In this document: in pieces, positions 38,976-49,789 of the stretch
Position numbering within the stretch: position 1 is the first letter of the stretch
Layout of the letters: the number at the start of each line of letters is the position of its first letter
Assembly (NCBI GenBank): GCA_021613375.1
Contig: CM038703.1
Coordinates: 20,262,194-20,326,193, forward strand
Direction of reading: 5' to 3'
From: Megaleporinus macrocephalus
Taxonomy: Eukaryota > Chordata > Actinopteri > Characiformes > Anostomidae
DNA length: 64,000 bases
Program-made: the position numbers and the translations under genes
Notes under the pieces: generated by a model
The model's input: only the letters and a program-made list of their open reading frames with translations
Databases searched by the model: none
Told to the model about the DNA's origin: nothing

Positions 38976-38991
38976 AGCACAAGGGGGCGCT
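38976..38991 (+). promoter_or_regulatory. CTCF-like motif, plus orientation
   Basis: agcacaagggggcgct matches the CTCF core in plus orientation, about 200 bases from the minus-oriented site. The divergent pair resembles the arrangement at many chromatin-domain boundaries. Confidence 0.45.
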
Positions 38992-40544
38992 CGCCGCCCC
39001 TCAAATTCTTACAAGGAACATAAGCTTCGTCAGACTAAACATTCTCAGCATTCCCTGCATCTTAACGCATTCATTATGTTTAGAGCTCGCAGCCCACCAC
39101 ACCGGCTATGGTCACATTCACATTCCCGTAGCCGTCCATTCATCCCGTGTAGTGTTCGAGCCAGCGAGACAGAGCTCAGTGAACGTGAATGAACGGCTGA
39201 AACAACTGTTCTGTTATTCCTGTTCTTCAATAACATTAAGATGTAGCCAAAGCATGAGGAAGGCCCAGACACATTTACACTCCTGCACACAATTTTCATT
39301 AAAGATAGACTCCAACAGCTTTACAGCTTTAGGAATTCTGATGAGGCTGTTGTTAACAATAAAGAAAGTGGTGTAATGCTATAATAAATATTAGTTAGTA
39401 TTCTTGTTTGAGGGGCTGCCAGTTGTTCTGATTCCTGACAGGGATTTTGGAAAGTCACAGAAATAAGCAAAAAGACCACATAGGCCCATAAATCTTTAAC
39501 GTAAATAATTACTGAGTTTTCTAGCAGGTTGGCGCTTGGCAGGTATTTCACTATGTTTCTCAAATCAGATCTTTTGAGTTTTTTGTAAGTGATCATATCA
39601 GATCATATCAGGCATTAGGTACCTACATTGCAAATGTCGGCATCATTAGATTTGATGTCTTGAGTGATGCAATGACTTTGAAATGTGTCTTTTGCTGTTT
39701 AAACTATCAAAAATCAATGCTAAAGATCAGACTTGGGCTGCGGCAGTCAGAACAAGGCTTTAGTCATCCAAATTGTCATGTCATAGTAATCTTGTAGCTC
39801 CATTTAAAAACCAAAGAAGTAAACTCTTGACACCAAGGTCTTGGCCCACCAAACTATGTCACCTTTTTGGCAGAACAAATTTTGGGTTTCTGGAGAGTTG
39901 GTCCACTACAAAAAGGATGTTGTGCTCACAAGGTATGTTCCCAGTGCACTTCTTTATTGAGTGCTTAAGCGGGGGGGAAAAAACAGGCAGCAATAAAGAA
40001 CTATTTCGAGTTCAGGGTTATGACTGCAAGCAGCAAAAATGTTCAGTGATTCAGACCTAATATCTGGCAGACACTCCCCACCAGCTCCGACCAGCATGGT
40101 AAGCCCCAAAGGGCTCTTCTGCAGGTACCTTTTTATACCCTCCCTATCTCTGGGTCAGAGTGAAACCAGTAAGAAATAATCAATTACAATGTGCACAGTA
40201 ATAATCATAAATGGCTATGTTTAAGAGCATGATGGTCTCACTGTATTCAGGTAAGTACATTTGGATAAAATTAATCTTAACTGTTTTTGATCTTTGCTGT
40301 TAAACTCCCCTCACCCAGGATGACTGTGGATCCCTCCAGCCCCCTAAAAACGTTCTAAAGTGTCATTTGGAGTTGAACAGATCAAAGCCGTCTTGGTGAT
40401 GAAGCAGGTTCCTGACTTCATCACAAACTATTTATTTAACCCTCCTAGATCAACGATATCATCTGTGACATCAAAGAACATCATACATAAAAGAATAAAT
40501 GTCTCAGGAATTCTGCATGCTAGAGATTTTATTTTGCCCAGATG

Positions 40545-40795
40545 AGTCAGGAACACAACCTCTAATTGGTCGACAAGTCAAGAGCACAGCTTCTAATTGG
40601 TCGACAAATCAAGAGCACAGCTTCTGATTGGTCGACAAGTCAAGAGCACAACTTCTGATTGGCCAACAAGGAACACAGTCACTGATTGGTCAACAAGTCA
40701 GGAACCCAGCTTCTGATTGATCAACAAGTCAGGAACAGTCTCGGATTGTTTGACAATTCTGGAACACAGCCTCTGATTGATTTACAGGCTTAATC
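40545..40795. repeat. Minisatellite of about 31 bases carrying ATTGG
   Basis: Roughly eight degenerate units; the first are exactly 31 bases apart (aattgg at 40564 and 40595). Each unit contains a variant of ctgattggtcgacaagtcaa, so ATTGG (CCAAT on the minus strand) recurs along the array. It lies about 1.6 kb beyond the 3' end of pla2g10. Confidence 0.85.
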
Positions 40796-40799
40796 TAAG

Positions 40800-42342
40800 A
40801 CATAAATAGAAGGCTACTAGTCATACTAGTCAACAATAAGTCTTTACAAAACAAAATGGATAAATATCCACTAGGTGCTGAAAGTGTCATCATGGATACG
40901 TTTTTTAAGTCTCCAGTTCTGCAAGGCTGGATTACAAAGTTTCTTTGTAATACGATCACAATGGAGCCCTGCAAGGAAAGAACACTACACAAGTCTCCAA
41001 CGTGCACCATTTTCAAATCTATACTTTATGTACAATGTCCTTGGTATACAGTGTTGACAATGTTACAATGTTTCATAGACCTGAGAGGGTAAATGTATCT
41101 GAGTAAGGTCTAAGGTTTTTTTGTGAAAGTCTTGATTTACATGAAGCCTTTAAAATATGGAGTGGTACATCACATTGTGAAACCTGGATCATGCTGGCTG
41201 TTTATAAACGGTATCAATGAAAAGACTATGATACTTTATTTAGACATTAGAGACAGAGGTTTAACTGGCAGCTTCCTGCCAGTTTTTTCCTCACTTTTTC
41301 ATGGGAATGTTACTCCTGCAGATAAGAAAGGGGGACTGCTATTCAACAGTGAGTCAATTGTTCCTAAAAGAGACTTTTGGGAGCTAGAGCCATCTGATCT
41401 GACTCATACCTGATAGACATCCTTGGAACACAAGAAACTTTGTCCCTTACTCCTTCATAAATACTTGGTACTTGCACTGAATGGATGTGAATTTGTTCAG
41501 TTTGATCTGAAATGCTGCTATGAGTAGATCACACTTTGTTTGGATGGTTCTCTTTAGGTTCCCCAGAATAAAGAAAAAAAGCTGTTTGATGAATCTAATG
41601 ATTCTTAAAATTGTTATAGGGATTAGGGCTAGGTTTTAACCAGGCCAATGGTAAGGATTAGGATTAGATTCATTGCTGAGGTCAGAGTTACAGTAACTGT
41701 TGTATTAAGAGTATAGAGAAAGTGAATGCAATGTTAAAAAATACTTGATTTAGAATCTAAGCAACTATCGAGGAACATAAAAGTAGTGTATTTTCCAAAA
41801 ACTATAAAAGTCAACAGAGTTCATGTCTCTCATTAATGTCTTTCATTCATTCAATACATATTACATTCTACTAAAGATCAGTTCAGCTCCTGTTTGGTTC
41901 TACGGGCTAATGCACATAATCTTTTTAGACTATAGGAATATGCACATACCGACTCGACCTGGCTATGAATCACTGTCTGGTTCTGATACAACCATGCGTC
42001 AGACTGCATAGTGTTCACCACTGTTGCCGAAACTATTGCCAAGGTTTTGTTTTGGATGGCTGCTCATTACCTCCAATGCTAACTAAAGAACACAAAAAAC
42101 TTGAATGCATGTTGTTGTCTCAGTTAATTTATTTCCAAAGAATTTCCAGAGAATCTTCATTTATGTATAAAATCAGTGTTATAACTAACTGCTATGATTT
42201 TTCAATAGTAAGACACTATGCGATAGAAAACAATTGTCCCTAAGTGTGCTAAGAAATGCTGGTAATTGTATAAAACATGCAATAAAATATCATATTGCTT
42301 AATCAGTCTGAAAAAAGTAAACAGGAGAAATCACAACTGAAA
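40800..42342. other. 3' flank of pla2g10
   Basis: Downstream of the pla2g10 stop codon on the minus strand. A minus-strand AATAAA at about 42128-42133 is a plausible polyadenylation signal, giving a 3' UTR of roughly 200-250 bases. The rest shows no gene. Confidence 0.45.
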
Positions 42343-45300
42343 TCAATATATATTGCAGGTGGGATGTACACATCCGCACAAGATGTCTGGCCATAGGGCA
42401 TATTTCTTGTTGAAAGGAGCCTTTCTCAGGCACATGGCTGCTTCTCTGTCGCATCGGCAGAGGATTTTTTCACATTTGTCTTTAAGTGAATCTAGAGAGA
42501 AGACACATCAAGACACACCAGCACATTTTTCATTAACAAATATAATATAATACTTAAGAAAATGACAGACAGTGACATACTGGCATTGAAATATAGATTA
42601 TGTAAAAATACATGTATGAGAACTTTGGACATTCCTGTTCATATATACCCTGTTTTGTTGTTTTTCGAAGTGAAAGCAAGCTAACACATCTTCTACAGAG
42701 AACACACCCAAACTATATTTACATTGGCATAGTTGAATAAGGAGAATTCAATACACAGAACTGAAATACCATGAACCTCAAACACTGTTATCACTTCTTA
42801 CAAATATAAATCCTGCATTTACAAAAGTGGGCGGTTAAACGGGCCGATTACAAAATCAATTTATCATTTATTATCGCATATATTATGTCCTCATAATACA
42901 TACACCAGCTCACGTCCTAGCCCAGTGAAACAGGAATGTTTTTTTGCAGACTGTGCACAAACTTACCATTCCAGGCTGCAAAGAGCCTGTAAGTACTTTT
43001 CAAACCCTTTCCAAATAAATGAAAGCTCACCAAACATGGCTAATGTTCATCTTTAAACAAGGCTGCTGGCTGTTTCCAGCTTATATCCTATATCAGAATG
43101 TAACTGCAGCACCATTTATGGTGGAACAGAGAATTGCCAAACAAGCCGGCGAACAGAAAGGAACTGAAACAGGATCCTGAATCACTTTACTATGAAGTTG
43201 TTCGTTAGCTCTGCAAATTTCAAACCTTAGACAATATCAAGCAGCTTCATCTAGTGTTTGACACTGAAGAGACTGAAGAGAGGAGCTGTTCCACCTTCCA
43301 ACATCACAACCGCAACCTGTAAGTAGCAACCATGCTGCGTGATTCTATCCACTTAAATTTTTGTGTTGTTGCCGAGATCAGAGGCATGAAGCTAGCACAG
43401 GTATGTTAGCCTCAAGCTCCAAGTAACTAGCATAGTTAACCACATAGTACTATGACCAGTTTATTGCACAGAGAATGATTTTATTTACCTGCCTATGTCT
43501 CCTGTGTGTGATCATCGCAGTGTGTCGCTAATCAGCAAATCAGCTAATTTCGTTTTAGATTTAAATCATAGGGTCGAAACAGTCTGTTGTAAAACTGCAG
43601 CTAGGCATTTTTCACTCTTAGCAAAAGTCACATACCTTCTATGTAGACACCAGATAATTGCACCTTTGTGGCACCTTTAAATTTTGCATTTCCTGCACAT
43701 TTAGGTAAGCATTTTTTTATTGATTTGCTGAGTTTAATATTGGAAAATGTTAATTATTATAAAATCTGCATTAATGGTTCTCCTTTTTTTTAAAAAATTA
43801 GCAAGTAAACAGTAATTGTGCATAAAAAGTGTTCTCAGTAGACAACTTATTTTAAATAAAACAAGTAATTTGACCAGGGTGTAAATGTTGCAAATACATT
43901 AAGCATATCGGTACATATATAAGGATCTGCTGCGCTCTACAGAATACACAGTAAACATCCTAATGGGTGTAGCTTTCACCAAGTATTTAGGTGTTCTGCA
44001 ATTACTGGGCTTAAAATACCCAATGATATATGAGGGCAAAACTACTCCACTTGGCCTCAGTCCCACAGCAGCCACCCATTTATTACAACAGATATACTGT
44101 TTTTCTATTGCGCCCAAAAACCAAAGGGAATTACTAACAAGGAGATTCAGGGCAGTCAGGGATTTTGTTGTTGTTGAGTTAATGTTTCCCTTAGCTGGTT
44201 CTCTTAAATTTGGCCAGATATTTTTAGCTCTTATCAGGATTCAGTCAGCACATACCAAATCTCTTTTGCTATTTAGATAAAGGCCGTTAATTTTCATGTT
44301 TCAACTGCAACACATACCACAGTCAGCCTCCTTGCCCTCACAAGTCCAGTGATATTTGTGGGTCTTTGTTTCGCAGCCTGCAAATTCTGCATCCCCGTAG
44401 CAGCAATCATGCTTGTGGCAACACCTGCAAGTGCAAGAGGAGAGATGCTGTAGTTCAAAATCAGTTATTCATGGTGGGATTAAGGTGGGGCCAAGACAAT
44501 AGCCCTACTAATATTAGCATGACATAGATATTAATACTGATACTACGTTCATCTACCCTGTCTCCTCAACAAACCAATAGAGTTTGGAAACTGTTTGTAG
44601 AGATTAATCTGTTGACTGTGGCACCTACATGGAAAGGCATATCTTAGAATAAATTGACTCTCCACTACACATATTGTGATGTACTATAAAAGCTGCATAT
44701 TCAGCCTACTTTTAAAAACAAACACAAGCACATTTTTTTGCACTGGATTAACTAGATGTTCTGAAGCAGTTTCGATGGTGGGCAGAAAGCAAATGAAAAC
44801 ATTATGTATTTTAATGAAAGCAGTACAAAGACAAATGTTAATGTAACAACTTCATAAGAAAGTTAATGTTAATGTATAAAAAAGCTTCTGAAAGTGACAT
44901 GGGATGTTCCAAAGTAGTTGGGATGAGACCGTTTAAGAATAGAAACATTGTTAGAAAGTTCAGAAAACATCTTAAACAGGTGATGCAATTATGTTTGGAC
45001 ATGAAATGAACATACAGGAAAGCTCTAGTGCCCTTATGAGCAAGGATGGTCCAGGTTCACCACGTTTACCAAAAATGCACCAGTAAAAAAAAATCCAGTA
45101 GTTTCAAAATAACCTTCTTCAGTGAGCAATTGCAATGTTTCTGGGTATTTTACCCTCTTCCACTGCATGATAACAACAGATGATTCTGTAAAATCTCTGT
45201 GCATAATGGAAAAGGCCAAAACCCAATGCCCATGACCTTTGAACCCTCAGATGGCACTGTATTAAAATCCACCTTGTTTCTGTGATGGATATCTCTGCAT

Positions 45301-48204
45301 GGACTTGAGAATACCTTGAAAATCCATCGCCAATAAACATAGTCCATTGTTCCATCCACACATGGAAGACTACTATACACAGCAGAAGTCATATTTCAGC
45401 AACATCATGAGTCATTGCCCGGAACACTGCCAAAACTCACCAGCAGCTTTGGAATCCCCTCAACGCCCTTCGATGACCTGAGAGGTCCTGACACCCCTAC
45501 AGCAAAAGTAAAGAGCCCAGAGTCTGAGTCTGTGAGGACACTAGGTACGTCCTTTAGGAAGAAGTCCTCAAAGAGGGGGCGACAGACTTCTAGACATTTT
45601 GAAGACTGTCTGTTGGAACTGGTAAACAGTGGAGGAGACAAGTAGGAGGGTAATGTGGCATCAGGGCAGGCTTTGGTTCTAACTGTGCTTTGCTCAACCA
45701 AAGCTGGGCTGTATTTAGTTCCTACAACAGTGAGTAAAGGTTTTTGGTTGCATTTTCAAGTACGTGATGTTAAAGTTATGTGAATGCTAGTGCAGCGTCT
45801 TCCAGGTTTGGTTCCTGATTCTTCACCCCCACTGATATTCTGTAGCGGCCACGTTCGTGCTAGAGGTATAAAGAGCATATTTCCTTTTTGGAAATAGGAG
45901 CAGTTTTCCTCTCGTGTAGTCTGGCAGCTGTGTCAAAATAAAGCTGGATTATTGGTACAATGTTTAAGTTGCCTAAGCTTCTTTTGTGCACCCCACACTG
46001 CTTCTTTTTGCTTTACTACTTGTTGCAGATATCTCAGTTTTTTATGGAATCAACTCCTCATTCTCAATGCAGCAAAATTCTAAACATTTACCTTTAATTA
46101 TTTGGATCTTGTGAAGTAGCAGTGCAGTACTATCATATTACAATCATTATATACGTACATTAATATGAATATGTGAGCATCTGCTGCAGCTTAATTGGTT
46201 TTCAGACAAGGCTATAAAAATGTTTGGGGATGAAACATTCCCCGCCCTGAGATCATTCTTTTGTGCTTGTGACTGTTATCTCAGGGGGACTGGTTGACAG
46301 TACAAAGAGGATACTCTGCAGAGAGACTGATAAATGAGCCAAGGCCAAGGGACCATCTTCTCCAAAATGTGCGGTGACTTGAACATGTGGTTCGTTTTCG
46401 TTCTAGGCCTTGTCACATCTTTGCAAACAAAGGAGAGACAAATTATCATCCAGCTCGCATACGCAGTCTGTCATCTGTTATTATAATGTAGTTTCCTTTT
46501 GGCACTGTATGTCTGTGAGGAGGAGTGAAAATGAATCCCTTCGTCTCAAACTGAGGCTAAAAGACACTTTATGAGCTTATGGTTTAGCTTCTTCCAATAG
46601 CTGTGAATAGAAAACCCAGGGACAAAGAACTGCCATTTTGTTTGTGGTGAGTGCTGGGTGGAGACAGCCGAGGCCCAGCTGCAGACTGAGTTTCAGTGGC
46701 CTCACTCACAAATGGTAAATTTAGAAACCTACCGTCATATACTTAAATGTCCCTAACATCACAGTTCTCGTTAACACACCACAACTGCATCATAATATCA
46801 GCACGTCACAAATATTTAATAAGGCCTTACCAGTCTGCCCTGTCTCTGGGCCAGCCTTGCCCTCCCAGGCCACAGTAACAGCCGTACATCATATAGGCCA
46901 AGGCTGACCTCCCCGTGCTGCATTTGATGACTCCAGCTAGCTCCAGCAGACCTCGCTTATTCCGCACCGACCTCTGGGGCACCAGCGAAGCCATACTGAC
47001 TAGAACAGAAACAACATTGTGTAGGGAAGACCAGCTCCACGTCCATGAGGAGGCACTGCTGAGCATTGTTCAGTGAAATGTGAGAGTGCACTGGCATCAC
47101 CAACCAAACACTTTCTATAACTTTAACCACTACACCTTTAAAAAGGAATTTACTAAATGGTCCTTTTTTAGTTGTTTAGTTCTGGGTAAAAATAATATAT
47201 ACCATGTGGAGGTTCAAACTTTTTCACATTCATGCATTCATTTTTCAAAAATTACTTTTAAAATTTTAAAAATGTGTCTATGTTTAGGGACCTAAAAGTG
47301 GTTATTGTATGGCAAAGATTATACATCTTTTTTTGTTCATTTTAATGATCAGCGTTGTTTTTACTTCTAATATATATGTATGATTTGCCTGATATTTCAA
47401 AGAAAATGGGAAACTAATGGTTTTAGAACTTTTACTATGGAATATTTTCTATAAAAGATCAGGTGTATTTACATGCCAAGAGAACTAACACCATCATGAA
47501 TGGCGTTTTAGTTCTCTGGAACACAAATGTGTACACTCAAATGCAAACATTTGCCCAGTTGGTCACATCACAAGCTTTGTTGATTTACTAACTAAAAATA
47601 AGAACTAATAATAATCTACAGAGAACCAATATGACCTTTTCAGCTCATCTTAGTGCACAAATTCTATATTCCTTTTACATCCTGGAGAAAAAACATGAAA
47701 ATGTGCCCTAACCTATGCACGTGACAGCAATTATGCATTAAAATGTGTGTTCTGTAAAGAATATGCAAAATATGAGCAGAGTATAAGTATTAACATAGTC
47801 CTAATCCATTACTGCTTTATCATCATTGCTCCAAGTATTAAATTATAGCCAACAGAGCGCCACTAACGCTGCACTTACCACAAGCCTGAATAAATATTAG
47901 TTTTAGATGGCAAACATATGCCTTACAGTAGGGTGTAACTCATTCTCATCATTGATGACTGTTACCTGGCAAGTAACCAAAACTAACTAACAGACCGGCT
48001 AACAGAACCTGACAGGTGCAAAAACAGCTCATTATACCCTTTACAATGCAAGTAGCATAGGGCATCAGTATAAAACAACCCCAGTTACTCTCAAGTATCT
48101 ACCATAGTTACTACCAGCTGCCTAGCTTCTGTCTTTTGAGGGAAAAAACAGAGTTTTAAAGACTCACCTGAGAAGAGCAGGAAGGCTTGGTACAGCGCTG
48201 TCAT
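42343..48204 (-). CDS. pla2g10: Group X secreted phospholipase A2, complete, four coding exons
   Basis: Hydrolyses the sn-2 ester of membrane glycerophospholipids outside the cell, Ca2+-dependent. Coding exons on the minus strand: 48168-48204, 46831-46999, 44318-44424, 42343-42491. All have GT-AG borders and the phases agree; they total 462 bases, 153 residues plus TGA. Order: hydrophobic signal (MTALYQAFLLFSVSMASLV), a short propeptide ending in NKR (furin-type, residues 26-28), and a 125-residue mature enzyme starting GLLELAGV. Mature numbering: Ca2+ loop YGCYCGLGG (23-31), catalytic WCCHKHDCC with His46-Asp47, and Asp91 in CRCDREAA. Cys11/Cys76 (a group I feature) occur together with Cys49 and a Cys-bearing C-terminal tail (group II features). 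That combination and the dibasic propeptide define group X. There are 17 mature cysteines, one more than expected. Introns 1 and 3 are over 1.1 kb; intron 2 holds a Tc1 relic. Confidence 0.93.
44318..44424 (-). CDS. pla2g10: pla2g10 exon 3 (catalytic His-Asp exon)
   Basis: This 107-base exon has the size I recall as usual for this position in secreted PLA2 genes. It carries CCHKHDCC and the Cys residues of the core fold. Acceptor cacttgcag, donor GACTGTG/gtatgt. Confidence 0.92.
44910..45395 (+). mobile_element. Decayed Tc1/mariner-like transposon in pla2g10 intron 2
   Basis: A degenerate copy of the same family as 19193-20225, recognised from the shared order of words: gttgggatgagacc..., gattctgtaaaatctctgtg, aaaacccaatgcccatgacc, ggatatctctgcatggactt. 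It is heavily mutated, lacks both clear ends and has no usable frame. It is antisense to pla2g10. Confidence 0.65.
45415..45645 (+). other. Unexplained 76-codon open frame in pla2g10 intron 2
   Basis: Plus-strand open frame rich in Ser, Pro, Lys and Arg (begins MPGTLPKLTSSFGIPSTPFD, with a basic FRKKSSKRGRQ patch). It is directly beside the Tc1 relic and is higher in GC than the rest of the intron. No family is recognised and no good splice sites flank it. About 230 bases further on, TATAAAGAGC (near 45868) and AATAAAG (near 45940) lie about 70 bases apart, a spacing seen in LTRs. It may therefore be a retroelement scrap. Confidence 0.25.
48168..48204 (-). CDS. pla2g10: pla2g10 exon 1 (start and signal peptide)
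   Basis: ATG at 48204 in context cacaATGACA, then MTALYQAFLLFS and a split Val codon (G/TC) at donor CTCAG/gtgagt. Upstream minus-strand sequence to about 48290 is GC-richer and is the likely core promoter; I see no canonical TATA box. Confidence 0.9.
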
Positions 48205-48744
48205 TGTGTAGACAGCTCGGAGCAGAGCCGGAGTATTTACACAGGCCGTCTGTGCAGACTCTCAGTTCTAGGCTTTTTTTAGCTGCTGTCTCGAATAATC
48301 TCCTGAGCATCACTCCATTCAGAGCTCCTCCTGTAATCCTTTCACTTTCCTCTCACACTTGATTTGCTTCTGTTGTCTCCTCACGGAAACCCTCGAGAAT
48401 GCTCACATTTCAGAGAATGCGCTTAGGCGTGTGTATGAGCTGCACTTTCACTGGTTGAGCTCAGGTTATGTTTTTAAGGACGGCCCACATGGCAACTGGT
48501 GGCCTGGAGTGCCTCTAGATGGAGGGGTTTTTTTTCTTTCTTTGCCTAATCTTTTGTTGGGCACTAAACAAGAGGGTGGATTTCTCTACCTTACAAACCA
48601 AGAAATAAAGCATATGATGCTGAAAGATTCTTCAGATCCAAAAAGATTTTTTTTACATTTTATTTTTTCTCCTGAAATTTGTGTGTCATTTAATTTTTCA
48701 AGAGTCAACCAGCTATTTTTGCTACTGTGTCTTTAAGACTGATA

Positions 48745-49780
48745 TACCCTATATTGCCAAAAAGTACATGAAGACCCTTTTTAAGGAATGACTTCACATG
48801 TTTCAAACACACCCATTGCGAACAGGTGTATTAAATCCAAGCACATAACCATGTAATCTTTATAGACAAACACTGACAGAAAAATTGGGTCGTCCTGAAG
48901 AGCTCAGTGACTTTAAATGTGGTACTATTATAGGATTCCACTTTTGCCACTAGTCAGTTAGTAGAATGTCTGGCCTGCTAGATCTGCCCATGTCAACTGT
49001 AAGTGATATAATTGTGCAATGGAAGTGTCTTAAAGCAACAAAAGCTTAACCATGAAACAGTAGACCATGCTACCTGAGGCACATGGTGAGGAAAAACTGC
49101 TCACTATAGAGCTTAAAGCTGTATCTAGATGAAACATCAGCAGAACAACTGTTCAGTTGCTCTCTTTAAATTGGTTTGATAGCTGAGCAGCTGCACACAA
49201 GGCTAAGATCACTATGCACAATGCCGAGCATCTGCAGTGGTGGTGTAGAGCACACTAGCACTGGACTTGTATGTAAAATGTGTTCTCTGGACAGATCAAT
49301 CAGGCTTCACCGTCAGCTTTAGTTCCATTGAAGGGTACACCATACAAACCGTTTAGACAATTATATGTTTCCAACTTTGTGGTAACAGTGTGGGGACGAC
49401 CATTTCCTGTTCCAGCTGTGCCCCTGAGCACAAAGCAAGCTCTATAAAGACATGTTTGGTGTGGAGGAAATCAAGCGGCGGGCACAAAATCCTGACCTCA
49501 ACCCAAATGAACACCTTTAGGCTGAAATGGAATGTTGTTTATGAGGCAGGTCTTCTTGTCCAACCGACCTCACAAATGCTCATTTGAGTAAATGAGTACA
49601 AGTTTTCATGGACATGTTCCAAAATCTAGTGGAAAGCCTTCCCAGAAGCATGGAGGCTTTTATAGCACAAAGGGGGTCCAAGTTCATGCAATGCCCATGG
49701 TTTTGGAATGGGAAGTCCAACAAGTCCATGCGGGTGTAATGCTCTGGTGTCCACATACTTTGGTCATATGTTTAAGAAAA
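48745..49780 (+). mobile_element. Decayed Tc1-like transposon of a second family
   Basis: Starts with the terminal word tatattgccaaaaagtacat and ends near ccacatactttggtcatatg. Internal words in order correspond to a Tc1-type transposase gene in plus orientation: ggtcgtcctgaagagctcag, gtgttctctggacagatcaa (catalytic region), ccaactttgtggtaacagtg, cctgacctcaacccaaatga, gtggaaagccttcccagaag. Frameshifts and internal loss make it inactive. It lies just upstream of the pla2g10 promoter. Confidence 0.8.
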
Positions 49781-49789
49781 TAACGGATA

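Noticed and set aside
23504..42342. Expectation of bfar or another syntenic gene convergent with pla2g10
   Set aside because: No RING or other recognisable exon was found on the plus strand in this interval.
43963..44280. 105-codon plus-strand frame in a pla2g10 intron
   Set aside because: No family resemblance and it lies antisense directly beside exon 3; likely chance.
48359..48736. 125-codon plus-strand open frame upstream of pla2g10
   Set aside because: No motif, no splice context, T-rich composition; probably chance.
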